Assembly (NCBI GenBank): GCA_024635735.1 | Contig: JAGXII010000011.1 | Span: forward strand, 1-33,201 | Reading direction: 5' to 3' | Length of the DNA: 33,201 nucleotides | Origin: Christiangramia sp. | Lineage (GTDB): Bacteria > Bacteroidota > Bacteroidia > Flavobacteriales > Flavobacteriaceae | In this document: piece by piece, positions 7,944 to 17,045 of the stretch | Position numbering within the stretch: position 1 is the stretch's first letter | How the letters are laid out: each line of letters starts with the position of its first letter | Notes under the pieces: generated by a model | Databases searched by the model: none | The model's input: only the letters and a program-made list of their open reading frames with translations | Told to the model about the DNA's origin: nothing | Program-made: the position numbers and the translations under genes

Positions 7944-9833
7944 ATGAAATTTCAGAAAATATATGTGGTACTTATGATCATTTGTTTTTGTACAAATGTT
8001 CAGGCACAGAAAAAGCATGAGGTGAAACCTTATAGCATCGCCACTACCTATGAAAAACTGAAAAAAGATTATCCTTTTATCAGCCCAATAGAGACATTTT
8101 CTTCTGAAAATATTACCGCTATTGAAGAGGTGATCTATAAAGAAACCACCGAAAAAGATCTAAAAGCTGATATATACCTACCGAAAACTGATGGATCAGA
8201 AAAATATCCTGCGGTTTTACTAATACATGGAGGTGGCTGGCTAACAGGAAGTAAAGAGAATGAAAGAGTGATGGCGCAACATCTTGCAGCTAATGGTTAT
8301 GTTGCACTAACAGCATCCTATCGTCTAGGTACAGAAGCAAAATATCCTGCCGGAGTAGAAGATCTTAAAGATGCTTTGAAATGGATGCGGGAAAATTCAG
8401 ATGATTATCATATAAACACTGAAGAAATTGCAGTTTTAGGAGCTTCAGCAGGAGCACAACTGGCCACTTTATTGGGCGTAACTCCTGATTCTGATATCTA
8501 TAAAACCAAAAATTCTGAAGAATCTGATGAAGTTCAGGCTATTATCAATATAGACGGAATTGTCTCTTTTGTGCATCCCGATTCCGAAGAAGGCTGGATG
8601 GCCGCAATCTGGCTCGGAGGTGGAATAGATGAAAAAAATGAACTCTGGAAAGAAGCTTCTCCGTTAGAATATGTAGATGCTAAAACTCCACCAACTTTAT
8701 TTATCAATAGTTCACAGGCAAGATTTCATGCGGGTAGGGACGATATGGTGAAAATTCTGGATGAAAATAATATTTATAACGAAGTGCATACTATTCGTGA
8801 TTCTCCGCACTCCTTTTGGCTCATGCATCCATGGTTTGATGAAACGCTGGATTTAACGCTTAGTTTCCTGGATAAAACATTAAAAAATTCTCGTATGGCC
8901 CAAGGACCTTATCTTGAAATTACAGTTTCAAAAGACGGTAATGCCGATTTTACCAGTATTCAGGAAGCAATAAATTCCACCCGTGATCTTGGTCCCGGAG
9001 AAGTGCTAATTCATATTAAAAATGGGACGTATAATGAGAAGCTTGAAATTCCCTCATGGAAACATCAGTTAACGCTGGTTGGAGAGGATAAGGATAAAAC
9101 CATCATCACCAATAATGATTTTTCCGGAAAAATGAATCCCTTAACCAATAAGGAGTTTTCAACTTTTACTTCTTATACACTTCTCGTTCAGGGTGACGAC
9201 ATAAAAATTGAAAACCTGACTATTAAGAATTCCTCTTGTGGAGAAGGACAGGCTGTGGCCCTGCATGTAGAAGGAGACCGGTTTATCGCTAAAAATTGTA
9301 ATATTCTGGGTTGCCAGGATACTATTTATACGGCTACCGAAGGCAGCAGGCAATTATATCTTAACTGTTATATAGAAGGCACCACCGACTTCATTTTTGG
9401 AGAAGCTACGGCGATATTCAGGAACTGTACTATTAAAAGTCTTAAGAATTCATATATCACCGCGGCTGCCACCCCAGAAAATCAGGAGTTCGGTTATGTA
9501 TTTTTCAATTGTAAGCTTATCGCGGCTGATGATATTGATGAGGTTTACCTCGGAAGACCCTGGCGTTCTTATGCCAAAACTGTCTTTCTTAATTCTGAAC
9601 TGGGAGCGCATATAGTACCTGAAGCTTGGGATCCATGGACCGGGGATAAAATGTTTCCGAATAAAGAAAAAACCACTTATTACGCTGAATACAATAGTTC
9701 CGGACCTGGAGCTTCAACGAATTCCCGGGTGGAATGGTCGCATCAGTTAACCCAAAAGGAAGCTGAAAAATATACGTTGAAGAATATTTTTGGTAATGAT
9801 TGGTTTTGGGCTTCAAATGAAATGATGAAATAA
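7944..9833 (+). CDS. Alpha/beta-hydrolase esterase fused to CE8 pectin methylesterase
   Basis: A 629-residue secreted protein (signal peptide about 1-21). Residues about 60-310 form an alpha/beta hydrolase of the BD-FAE/carboxylesterase kind: oxyanion motif His95-Gly-Gly-Gly-Trp99, nucleophile Ser168 in Gly-Ala-Ser-Ala-Gly, probable acid Asp266 or Asp267, and His289 in Ser-Pro-His-Ser. Residues about 323-625 are a CE8 pectin methylesterase beta-helix: Gln-Asp459-Thr, Asp482-Phe-Ile-Phe-Gly, and Leu-Gly-Arg538-Pro-Trp540-Arg, matching the two catalytic Asp and the Arg/Trp of plant and Dickeya enzymes. The CE8 part would remove methyl esters so that the lyases and GH28 can act. The front half may remove acetyl or feruloyl groups, but its substrate is inferred. 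CE12 starts 8 bases downstream. Confidence 0.92.
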   Translation: MKFQKIYVVLMIICFCTNVQAQKKHEVKPYSIATTYEKLKKDYPFISPIETFSSENITAIEEVIYKETTEKDLKADIYLPKTDGSEKYPAVLLIHGGGWLTGSKENERVMAQHLAANGYVALTASYRLGTEAKYPAGVEDLKDALKWMRENSDDYHINTEEIAVLGASAGAQLATLLGVTPDSDIYKTKNSEESDEVQAIINIDGIVSFVHPDSEEGWMAAIWLGGGIDEKNELWKEASPLEYVDAKTPPTLFINSSQARFHAGRDDMVKILDENNIYNEVHTIRDSPHSFWLMHPWFDETLDLTLSFLDKTLKNSRMAQGPYLEITVSKDGNADFTSIQEAINSTRDLGPGEVLIHIKNGTYNEKLEIPSWKHQLTLVGEDKDKTIITNNDFSGKMNPLTNKEFSTFTSYTLLVQGDDIKIENLTIKNSSCGEGQAVALHVEGDRFIAKNCNILGCQDTIYTATEGSRQLYLNCYIEGTTDFIFGEATAIFRNCTIKSLKNSYITAAATPENQEFGYVFFNCKLIAADDIDEVYLGRPWRSYAKTVFLNSELGAHIVPEAWDPWTGDKMFPNKEKTTYYAEYNSSGPGASTNSRVEWSHQLTQKEAEKYTLKNIFGNDWFWASNEMMK

Positions 9834-9841
9834 ATTCGAAT

Positions 9842-10612
9842 ATGAAAAATATCTTTTTGTACCTCCTTTTAATTTTGTCAATAACGGTATCGCCACAGGA
9901 AAAACCAACTTTATACCTCATTGGAGATTCCACCATGTCTGATAAAAAAGATCGCGATAAAAATCCTGAACACGGATGGGGACAAATGCTGCCAGAATTG
10001 ATGACATCAGAGATCAATATTGAAAACCACGCGGTGAATGGTCGTAGTACGAGGAGCTTTATTTCTGAAGATCGCTGGAAAGAAGTAAAAATCAATTTGA
10101 AACCTGGCGATTTTGTATTTATTCAGTTTGGGCATAACGATCAGAAAATTAAGGACTCCAGCCGTTATACAAATCCTTTTACGCAATACCGGGCTAACCT
10201 TGAAAAATTTGTAAAAGAAAGCAGGGAGAAGGGGGCTACTCCTATTTTAATGAGCTCCATTGTAAGACGAAATTTTAACGAAGAAGGAGTGTTGGTTGAT
10301 ACTCACGGTGAATATCCGCTTGTCACAAGAATGGTTGCCGAATATCTGGAGGTTCCGTTCATCGATATGCAATTGATGACAGAACAATTAGAGATAGCTT
10401 ACGGTCCCGAAGATTCCAGGAATTTGCATTTGCACCTGGAGCCGGGAGAAGATTCATACGAACCAGATGGCCGGCATGACGATACGCATTTATCCGAAAA
10501 AGGTGCGACCATTGTAGCAAGCCTTGCCCTGCAGGAAATTGCAAGGGAAAATTTAGAACTTAAAAAGTATATAAAACCAAAAGTCCTGGAGGAGAATTTA
10601 TTTCAGAAATAA
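9842..10612 (+). CDS. CE12 rhamnogalacturonan acetylesterase (SGNH hydrolase)
   Basis: A 256-residue protein with a signal peptide (about 1-18). The four SGNH blocks are visible: Gly-Asp-Ser30-Thr (nucleophile), Gly67 in Val-Asn-Gly-Arg, Gly-His-Asn99-Asp, and Asp213-x-x-His216. These fit the CE12/RhgT family, which removes O-acetyl groups from rhamnogalacturonan or homogalacturonan. Size and order are normal for the family. It sits 8 bases after the esterase-CE8 gene and 42 bases before PL10, completing a de-esterification block. Deacetylation would expose the backbone to the PL10 and PL9 lyases and to GH105. Confidence 0.92.
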   Translation: MKNIFLYLLLILSITVSPQEKPTLYLIGDSTMSDKKDRDKNPEHGWGQMLPELMTSEINIENHAVNGRSTRSFISEDRWKEVKINLKPGDFVFIQFGHNDQKIKDSSRYTNPFTQYRANLEKFVKESREKGATPILMSSIVRRNFNEEGVLVDTHGEYPLVTRMVAEYLEVPFIDMQLMTEQLEIAYGPEDSRNLHLHLEPGEDSYEPDGRHDDTHLSEKGATIVASLALQEIARENLELKKYIKPKVLEENLFQK

Positions 10613-10654
10613 AGGTAATAGAGAAATATAGAATAATTTGAAAATTAAAATCAA

Positions 10655-11758
10655 ATGGAAAAGTATATAGAATGTCAAAAACAGGCAATTGGTAAACTTT
10701 TAATGCTGGTTATATTATTTGGGACAGTGCAATCAGCCAGTTGTCAATCAGAAACTATCAATTGGGAAAAAGCGCAATATCAACCTACGGAATGGTATTC
10801 GAGTAAGAAAGCGAAGGAAATTGCTGATTATGTATTGCTTTATCAACATACTAATGGGGGTTGGCAGAAAAATATTGATATGGCTAAACCCTTGAGCAAC
10901 GAGGAGATCCAGCAATTAAAAAAAGAGAAATCAAATAAAAAAGGCACAACTATAGACAATGGAGCGACCCATACGCAATTGAGATATTTGGCAAAGGTCT
11001 ATAAAGCAACAGGAAATGAGACCTATAAAAACTCTTTCTTACAAGGTGTGGATTATTTACTGGAAGCACAATATGAGAATGGGGGCTGGCCCCAGTTTTA
11101 CCCAATAAAAGAGGGCTATTATGAGCATATAACTTACAATGACGGTGCTATGATAGGCGTAATGGAGCTTCTAAGAAATATTGCGAAGAATAATGAGCCT
11201 TACAGATTTATGGATAATGAACGCAAATCGAAAGCCCAAAAGGCCGTAGATAAAGGATTAAAGATAATTCTGGCTACTCAGGTTAAAGTTGACGGAAAAC
11301 TTACAGTTTGGTGTGCGCAGCATGATAAGGATGATTTTAGTCCGGCAAAAGCAAGGGCTTATGAATTACCTTCTTTAAGCGGAAAAGAAAGTGTAGATAT
11401 CGTAGAATATTTACTTAAACTCAAGAATCCTTCCGAAGAAGTGAAAACTTCAATTAGAGGCGCAGTAGATTGGTTTGGAGCAAATAAAATAATGGGAGAG
11501 AAAGTAATTTGGAAGCAGGATGAATCACTTCTTGAAGGTCATGACAGGCTAGTTGTGGAAGATCCTAATGGTGGTACACTATGGGCGCGTTTTAATGAAA
11601 TTGGCACCAATAAACCAATGTTTGTTGGACGGGATGGTGTGGTTAAAAGACATCTTAATGAAATTGAACAGGAGCGTAGAATTGGTTATAGTTATATAGA
11701 TAACTATGCGGAAAAACTACTGAAAGAAGATTATCCTGAATGGGAAGCAAAACATTGA
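10655..11758 (+). CDS. PL10 pectate lyase
   Basis: A 367-residue protein with a hydrophobic leader (about 14-29). A Cys at 30 is preceded by Ser-Ala-Ser, so a lipoprotein is possible but the lipobox is not classical. The mature part carries PL10 features: 'HTNGGWQKNIDMAKP' near the start, 'ENGGWPQFYP' and 'YNDGAMIGVMELL' in the middle, and Trp310-Ala-Arg312-Phe followed by Arg-Asp-Gly, the region that holds the catalytic Arg in this family. The enzyme cleaves polygalacturonate by calcium-assisted beta-elimination and yields 4,5-unsaturated ends, which GH105 and the KdgF-like cupin then process. It lies 7 bases upstream of that cupin gene. Confidence 0.92.
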   Translation: MEKYIECQKQAIGKLLMLVILFGTVQSASCQSETINWEKAQYQPTEWYSSKKAKEIADYVLLYQHTNGGWQKNIDMAKPLSNEEIQQLKKEKSNKKGTTIDNGATHTQLRYLAKVYKATGNETYKNSFLQGVDYLLEAQYENGGWPQFYPIKEGYYEHITYNDGAMIGVMELLRNIAKNNEPYRFMDNERKSKAQKAVDKGLKIILATQVKVDGKLTVWCAQHDKDDFSPAKARAYELPSLSGKESVDIVEYLLKLKNPSEEVKTSIRGAVDWFGANKIMGEKVIWKQDESLLEGHDRLVVEDPNGGTLWARFNEIGTNKPMFVGRDGVVKRHLNEIEQERRIGYSYIDNYAEKLLKEDYPEWEAKH

Positions 11759-11765
11759 AATTAAA

Positions 11766-12107
11766 ATGATTAAATGCAAGAATTTTTTTAAGGAAGAAGA
11801 TAGCGAATGGGAACCAGCCGGGGAGGGCATCACCAGAAAGATTACCGGACATAATACTCAGTTAATGATGGTGAAGGTGAAATTTGAAAAAGGAGCAATC
11901 GGGTATTTACATGATCATTTTCATAGTCAGGCTTCGTATGTTGCATCAGGAAAATTTAAAATCACTATTGACGGAAAGGACGAAATCCTTGAAGAAGGCG
12001 ATGGATTCTTTGTAAATCCAAATTTAAAGCATGGAGCTGAATGTCTCGAAGCCGGAATATTAATCGATGTTTTTAGTCCGCTTAGAGAAGATTTTTTGGA
12101 AGGCTGA
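11766..12107 (+). CDS. kdgF: KdgF-like cupin, unsaturated uronate ring-opening
   Basis: A 113-residue single-domain cupin without a signal peptide. The metal-binding pattern His49-x-His51-x-His53-x-Gln55 and a later His89 match the KdgF cupin, which linearises 4,5-unsaturated galacturonate (and unsaturated alginate products) to the open-chain keto form. The ending 'DVFSPLREDFLEG' is also typical of KdgF. It sits directly behind a pectate lyase gene (7-base gap) and before the uronate dehydrogenation/dehydration enzymes, so it marks the switch from secreted to cytosolic steps. KduI and KduD, which would use its product, are not in this window. Confidence 0.88.
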   Translation: MIKCKNFFKEEDSEWEPAGEGITRKITGHNTQLMMVKVKFEKGAIGYLHDHFHSQASYVASGKFKITIDGKDEILEEGDGFFVNPNLKHGAECLEAGILIDVFSPLREDFLEG

Positions 12108-12220
12108 AAAGGTTAAGATTGAAAATTTGACTTAATCGCCTTACTCTTATCAAGAATACGATAGCGATAAATTATTAGTAACTTAAGATTACTGAAATTA
12201 TAAAGAAGTTTTAGAAACGA
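12108..12220 (+). promoter_or_regulatory. 113-base spacer with imperfect hairpins, possible internal promoter or processing site
   Basis: This is the largest gap inside the pectin operon and separates extracellular degradation (plus KdgF) from the hexuronate pathway. It holds an imperfect inverted repeat (arms at 12109-12117 and 12131-12142, with a 3-base bulge) and a short symmetrical element, AGTAA at 12177-12181 with TTACT at 12189-12193. Neither has a clear T-run, so neither is a convincing terminator. An internal promoter, operator or mRNA cleavage point is possible. I found no good match to the Bacteroidota TAnnTTTG box. Confidence 0.25.
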
Positions 12221-13420
12221 ATGGAAAAAATTTTCGAACAAAGCTGGCGATGGTACGGTCCACATGATCCGGTAAATTTATCGAGTATCAAACAGGCTGG
12301 AGCTAATGGAGTTGTGACTGCGTTGCATCATATTCCGGTAGGCGAGGTGTGGAGTATTGATGAGATTGAAAAGAGAAAATCATTACTCGAAGAAAGCAAT
12401 AAAAATAACCCGTTTCCTCTGCACTGGAATGTAGTAGAAAGTTTGCCTGTACATGAGCACATTAAACAGGGAAGGCCTGACAGGGATGATCATATTGAAA
12501 AATATAAAGTAAGCCTTAAGAATCTTGGTAAATGTGGAGTCACTCGTATTTGCTACAATTTTATGCCTGTTCTGGATTGGCTTAGAACCAATGTAAAATA
12601 TCGCTTGGAAGACGGAAGTACGGCGTTACTTCATAATTTGGAAGATCTAATAATTTTTGATCTTTATATTCTAAAAAGGAACAATGCCGCCGAAGATTAT
12701 GCAGCTGATATGGTGAAAAAAGCCAAAGTTAAATACTCTGAAATGAAAGCGGAGGAACTTGAGATCCTGAAAAAGAGTTTGCTGATGGCGCTGCCTGGGG
12801 ATGAAAAAGGATTTACTCTTGAAAAACTTCGGAAAGGATTAAGAGATTACGAAGGGATTTCAGCCCAACAGCTTAGAGAGAACCTGGTTTATTTTTTAAG
12901 CGAAATAATTCCTGTGGCCGAAGAAGCAGGAGTAAAAATGGCGATACATCCCGATGATCCGCCATGGCCGGTAATGGGTTTGCCAAGGGTGGTTAGCCAG
13001 GCTTCAGATCTGGAATATATTTTTAGAAAAGTGCCACAGAATGCAAACGGACTTACTTTTTGTAGCGGTAGTTTAGGAGCTTCGGAACAAAATAATTTAA
13101 CTGAGATCATCTCGAATTTTTACGAACGCATTCACTTTGTTCATTTAAGGTCTGTTCAACGAGAAGCTAATTCACGGTTTTATGAAGCGAATCACCTGGA
13201 AGGTAGCGCAGGAATGTATAAACTGGTAAGAACTTTTTACGAGCTTCAGAAAAAATATAACAGGGAACCTGTCCCTATGCGTCCCGATCATGGTCATGAA
13301 ATGCTGGCCGATCAGGAAAAAAATTATTATCCAGGTTATTCTGCCATTGGAAGATTAAGAGGCCTTGCAGAATTGAGAGGCCTTGAATTTGGAATAATCA
13401 ACACACTAGAAAATAAATAA
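12221..13420 (+). CDS. uxuA: Mannonate dehydratase
   Basis: A 399-residue cytosolic enzyme that dehydrates D-mannonate to 2-keto-3-deoxygluconate. The N-terminal stretch 'WRWYGPHDPVNLSSIKQAGA' followed by 'VTALHHIPVGEVW' is characteristic of UxuA, as are 'MAIHPDDPPWPVMGLPR' and the C-terminal 'PMRPDHGHEM' region with its metal-binding His and Asp. The length is normal for the family. It is followed by the SDR mannonate oxidoreductase after 5 bases, which supplies its substrate, so the two are almost certainly co-translated. Confidence 0.95.
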   Translation: MEKIFEQSWRWYGPHDPVNLSSIKQAGANGVVTALHHIPVGEVWSIDEIEKRKSLLEESNKNNPFPLHWNVVESLPVHEHIKQGRPDRDDHIEKYKVSLKNLGKCGVTRICYNFMPVLDWLRTNVKYRLEDGSTALLHNLEDLIIFDLYILKRNNAAEDYAADMVKKAKVKYSEMKAEELEILKKSLLMALPGDEKGFTLEKLRKGLRDYEGISAQQLRENLVYFLSEIIPVAEEAGVKMAIHPDDPPWPVMGLPRVVSQASDLEYIFRKVPQNANGLTFCSGSLGASEQNNLTEIISNFYERIHFVHLRSVQREANSRFYEANHLEGSAGMYKLVRTFYELQKKYNREPVPMRPDHGHEMLADQEKNYYPGYSAIGRLRGLAELRGLEFGIINTLENK

Positions 13421-13425
13421 AAGTA

Positions 13426-14232
13426 ATGGTCAATTTAAAAAATAAGGTAGCAGTAATAACCGGAGGAAATGGAGTTTTAGGTGGAGCAATAGCAAAAGGA
13501 CTTGCACATAATGGAGTTAAAGTTGGTATTTTAGGAAGAAGTGAAGCTTCTGTACAAGAACGGGTAGCCGAGATAAAAGCCGCTGGAGGTGACGCCATTG
13601 CTTTGGTTGCAGATGTGTTGATTAAGGAAAAACTTATAGCGGCCCGGGAAATTATTGAAAAGGAATTTGGTGAAATTGATATTCTGGTGAATGCAGCGGG
13701 AGGGAATATGAAAGGTGCAACCATAACGCCGGAGCAAAGTATTTTCGACCTGGATATGGGCGATTTTGATAAAGTGAACCAGCTTAATTTTAAAGGTACG
13801 GTCTTGCCTACGACAATTTTTGGAAAAGCCATGGTCAAAAATAAGAAAGGGAGTATTATCAATATTTCATCTATGGCTGCACAGAGGGCCTTAACAAGGG
13901 TTATGGGATATAGTGCTGCCAAAGCTGCGGTAGATAATTTCACAAAATGGCTTGCCGTAGAAATGGCTCAGAAGTATGGTGATGGAATTCGCGTGAATGC
14001 CATTGCTCCTGGATTTTTTATAGGAGAACAAAATAGGGATTTATTGCTGAATAGCGATGGAACTTTAACCGATAGAGGAAATACTATTATATCCCAAACA
14101 CCAATGAACCGCTTTGGAAAACCTGAGGAATTACAAGGAGTGGCAAATTGGCTCGCGAGCGATGAATCCAGCTTTGTTACCGGGATTGTAGTTCCGGTAG
14201 ATGGTGGTTTTGGGGCCTTTAGCGGAGTTTAG
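13426..14232 (+). CDS. SDR-family D-mannonate/fructuronate oxidoreductase
   Basis: A 268-residue classical short-chain dehydrogenase/reductase. The nucleotide-binding glycine motif Thr12-Gly-Gly-Asn-Gly-Val-Leu-Gly is near the start, Ser149 and Tyr162-x-x-x-Lys166 form the catalytic set, and 'VDGGFGAFSGV' ends the protein. SDRs of this kind replace the unrelated UxuB in many Bacteroidota and Bacillota and reduce D-fructuronate to D-mannonate. The assignment rests on its position between UxuA (5 bases upstream) and the tagaturonate epimerase (24 bases downstream). A 2-deoxy-D-gluconate dehydrogenase (KduD-like) role is the main alternative. Confidence 0.82.
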   Translation: MVNLKNKVAVITGGNGVLGGAIAKGLAHNGVKVGILGRSEASVQERVAEIKAAGGDAIALVADVLIKEKLIAAREIIEKEFGEIDILVNAAGGNMKGATITPEQSIFDLDMGDFDKVNQLNFKGTVLPTTIFGKAMVKNKKGSIINISSMAAQRALTRVMGYSAAKAAVDNFTKWLAVEMAQKYGDGIRVNAIAPGFFIGEQNRDLLLNSDGTLTDRGNTIISQTPMNRFGKPEELQGVANWLASDESSFVTGIVVPVDGGFGAFSGV

Positions 14233-14256
14233 TAATCAAGGTGAAAAGATAAAATT

Positions 14257-15495
14257 ATGGGAAGTTTAGGGAAATATTCTTTTGGAACGGGTGATAGATA
14301 TGGGAAAGAAGGAAAAGCACAATTGGAAGCGATCCTCAAAATGCAAAAGGATGGGGTTAAAGTAACTCCTGTATGGAACAAATCTAACCGCGAGCATGAA
14401 ACGGTTGGCACTAAGCCTGATACTGTTAGAAAAGAAGCCGATAAGGTAGTAAAAGAGCTAAATTTCACCAGAGATTACCTCGTGGATGCCGATCATATAA
14501 ATCTTAAGACGGTTGCTCCCTATATTCCTGTAAGTGATTTTTTCACCATTGATGTAGCTGATTTTATTGGAAAGGCTGCTAATGAAGATGAAAAACAGGA
14601 GTTTCTAAACTTTTTTGAAAAATATACTTCTGAATTTCAGATCACCGGGATAGATAGAACCATTGAAATTTCTCAGGATCAACTTGATAAAATGCTGGAT
14701 GATTTTCTGCTGGCTATGAAAAAAGCTGGGGAAGTTTATCAAAAAATTTCTTCCGGGAAAACTGGAAAATTTTATACTGAAGTTTCTATAGATGAAGTTA
14801 AAAACCCGCAATCTCCCGTAGAACTGTTTTTTATTCTTGCCGCTCTCTCATTTTATAAAGTGCCCATCAACACCATTGCTCCAAAATTCACAGGGGCATT
14901 TAATAAGGGAGTAGATTACAGGGGTGATCTCAAACAATTTGAAAAAGAATTTAAAGAAGATCTTTTAGTACTGAAATATGCGATCAAAGAATTTGATTTC
15001 CCTTCGAACTTAAAATTAAGTTTACACAGCGGGAGCGATAAGTTTTCAATATATCCTATAATCAATAATTTAATCCATAAGCATGATTCCGGATTGCATC
15101 TTAAAACTGCAGGCACCACCTGGCTGGAAGAATTAATTGGGCTTGCGGAAAGTGAAGGGGAAGCTTATGAATTTGCCAAACAAATTTATACAGGGGCTTT
15201 GGAACGTTATGACGAGCTTACGAAAGATTACGTTTCGGTTTTAGATATTGATAAGGATAAGTTACCTAAAGTTGAGATTTTTAGCTCAGGAAAAGACTTT
15301 GCGAATGCTTTAAGGCACGAGGAAAATTCAAATAATTACAATCCTCATTTCAGGCAATTATTACACTGTGCTTATAAGATCGCTGCAGAAGAGGGAAACA
15401 GGTTTTTTGATCTGTTGGAAAAATATCGGGATAAAATTGAAGAAAACGTTACCTATAATCTTTATGAGAGACATTTAAAGCCTCTTTTTCTATAA
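14257..15495 (+). CDS. uxaE: UxaE-type tagaturonate epimerase
   Basis: A 412-residue cytosolic protein. The opening 'GKYSFGTGDRYGKEGKAQ', then 'VTPVWNKSNREH', 'VDADHINL' and 'DFFTIDVADFIG', match what I know of the UxaE family, which epimerises D-tagaturonate to D-fructuronate. With UxaE, galacturonate can enter the mannonate branch (SDR, UxuA) and no altronate enzymes are needed, which agrees with their absence here. The Asp-Ala-Asp-His element and later His residues ('LSLHSGSDKFS', 'HEENSNNYNPHFRQLLH') are probable metal ligands. The gene follows the SDR gene by 24 bases and precedes fbp by 10. Confidence 0.82.
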   Translation: MGSLGKYSFGTGDRYGKEGKAQLEAILKMQKDGVKVTPVWNKSNREHETVGTKPDTVRKEADKVVKELNFTRDYLVDADHINLKTVAPYIPVSDFFTIDVADFIGKAANEDEKQEFLNFFEKYTSEFQITGIDRTIEISQDQLDKMLDDFLLAMKKAGEVYQKISSGKTGKFYTEVSIDEVKNPQSPVELFFILAALSFYKVPINTIAPKFTGAFNKGVDYRGDLKQFEKEFKEDLLVLKYAIKEFDFPSNLKLSLHSGSDKFSIYPIINNLIHKHDSGLHLKTAGTTWLEELIGLAESEGEAYEFAKQIYTGALERYDELTKDYVSVLDIDKDKLPKVEIFSSGKDFANALRHEENSNNYNPHFRQLLHCAYKIAAEEGNRFFDLLEKYRDKIEENVTYNLYERHLKPLFL

Positions 15496-15505
15496 AAGAT
15501 GAAAT

Positions 15506-16516
15506 ATGGAAAGACCAATTACACTAGGAGAATTTATAGTAGAAAATCAAAAAGATTTTCCTTATGCAAAAGGCGAATTAACAGCTTTGCTGAGCTCTAT
15601 TAAACTGGCGGGAAAAATGGTAAATGAAAAGATCAATAAAGCCGGCTTATCCCAGATTTTAGGTAAAGTAGATGCAGAAAATGTTCAGGGTGAAGTTCAG
15701 GCGAAACTGGATATAATGGCCAATAACATATTTATCAGCACACTTAAAGCACGTGGGGAAATAGGTGGTCTTGCTTCAGAAGAGCTTGAGGATATTGCGA
15801 TCTTTGATGATGATATACATAAAGATTCCAAATATGTAATATTGATAGATCCACTGGACGGTTCTTCCAATATTGATGTTGATATTACCGTAGGTACAAT
15901 ATTTAGTATATATCATCGAATTTCAGAGCCTGGTACCAGGGTAACTCAAGAAGACTTTCTTCAGAAAGGGGAGAATCAGGTCGCAGCAGGTTATCTTATC
16001 TATGGAACTTCAACTATTCTTGTTTATACCACCGGAAACGGTGTGAATGGATTCACTTTTGACCCCGGAATTGGTTCATTTTTTCTTTCACATAGTAATA
16101 TTAAATTTCCGAAAGACGGTTCTACCTATTCTGTGAATGAAGGGAATTATATCCATTTTCCTTTAGGTATTAAAAAACTGATTAAATGGATGCAGGAACT
16201 GGATGAAAAGGATAATAGACCTTATACAGCAAGGTATACCGGGTCTTTAGTGGCAGACTTTCATCGTAATATGCTATTAGGTGGGATCTATCTGTATCCG
16301 CAGGGAAGTACCGCTCCCAATGGTAAATTGAGACTGCTTTATGAATGCAATCCTATGGCTTTTATTGCTGAACAGGCAGGAGGAAGAGCTACTGATGGTC
16401 ACCGACGTGTCATGGAGATCGAACCTTCAGAACTGCACGAAAGAGTTCCGTTTATTTGTGGGACATCTGAAATGGTTGAGATAGCGGAAAGGTTCATTGA
16501 GGAGTTTGGAAATTAA
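15506..16516 (+). CDS. fbp: Class I fructose-1,6-bisphosphatase
   Basis: A 336-residue class I FBPase, which hydrolyses fructose-1,6-bisphosphate to fructose-6-phosphate in gluconeogenesis. The metal-binding signature Asp115-Pro-Leu-Asp118-Gly-Ser-Ser-Asn is followed by 'VGTIFSIYHR', and the C-terminal half has the substrate-binding 'RYTGSLVADFHRN' and 'NPMAFIAEQAGG'. The length is standard. The start is 10 bases behind the uxaE stop, so it appears to be the last gene of the pectin operon. Growth on pectin feeds pyruvate and triose phosphate, so hexose phosphates must be made by gluconeogenesis; co-expression makes sense. No strong hairpin terminator is visible after the stop, only an AT-rich stretch with T-runs. 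Confidence 0.96.
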   Translation: MERPITLGEFIVENQKDFPYAKGELTALLSSIKLAGKMVNEKINKAGLSQILGKVDAENVQGEVQAKLDIMANNIFISTLKARGEIGGLASEELEDIAIFDDDIHKDSKYVILIDPLDGSSNIDVDITVGTIFSIYHRISEPGTRVTQEDFLQKGENQVAAGYLIYGTSTILVYTTGNGVNGFTFDPGIGSFFLSHSNIKFPKDGSTYSVNEGNYIHFPLGIKKLIKWMQELDEKDNRPYTARYTGSLVADFHRNMLLGGIYLYPQGSTAPNGKLRLLYECNPMAFIAEQAGGRATDGHRRVMEIEPSELHERVPFICGTSEMVEIAERFIEEFGN

Positions 16517-17045
16517 TCAGTACTTAAAAATCTAACCTTTTTTGACTTTTTAATATCATAATTATCCAGAAAACTATATATGTGAGAATGAAATAACTCC
16601 TTCAAGACTTCATTTAATCCTTAATAGATCCTTTAGGTTACCAGAAAGAATTTTATTATTCGAATATTAATTTACATGTGAAAACCGGATTATTACGCAA
16701 TTAATCATTATTCAATTCAAATCCGAACTCGTTTCCACCTAAAATTTATTTCCAACAGTTGCATAAATATTAAATCTTTTCAATTACTTTTTTTATTAAA
16801 TTCATTGAGGTAATTGGATTTTAGATATATAAAATTGGCTTAATAAGCTTCTATATATCAAATATTTGAGATATTTTTGTTTTTCGCCAGAACTAATTTT
16901 TCACCCCCAGTTTGTATAAGTATAGATTTACAAGATTTTAGTTTGATTTCTAGCTTTTTATAGTTCAATATCCTCTATTAGCTATATTTTATTAAATGTT
17001 ACTGGTTGTTATTTATTTTGCCTGGGGTTTTGGTCTGGACATAGA
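16517..17045. other. AT-rich gap after the pectin operon
   Basis: About 530 bases with no convincing gene on either strand. The bases are strongly AT-biased with several T-runs (for example around 16535-16555 and 16790). It probably contains the end of the pectin transcript and the eroded upstream part of the LytTR regulator relic. I see no tRNA, no inverted terminal repeats and no recognisable promoter box. Confidence 0.6.

Noticed and set aside
9589..10095. 168-codon minus-strand ORF spanning the CE8/CE12 junction
   Set aside because: Both underlying + strand genes have complete catalytic motifs over this interval, and the antisense product shows no domain.
13398..13943. 181-codon minus-strand ORF rich in Ala, Ser, Pro and Phe
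   Set aside because: It is antisense to the SDR gene, which carries the glycine motif and YxxxK; the low-complexity composition is typical of a shadow frame.
16517..17045. Possible non-coding RNA or insertion element in the gap after fbp
   Set aside because: No terminal inverted repeats, transposase fragment, stable GC-rich stem or tRNA-like elements could be seen.
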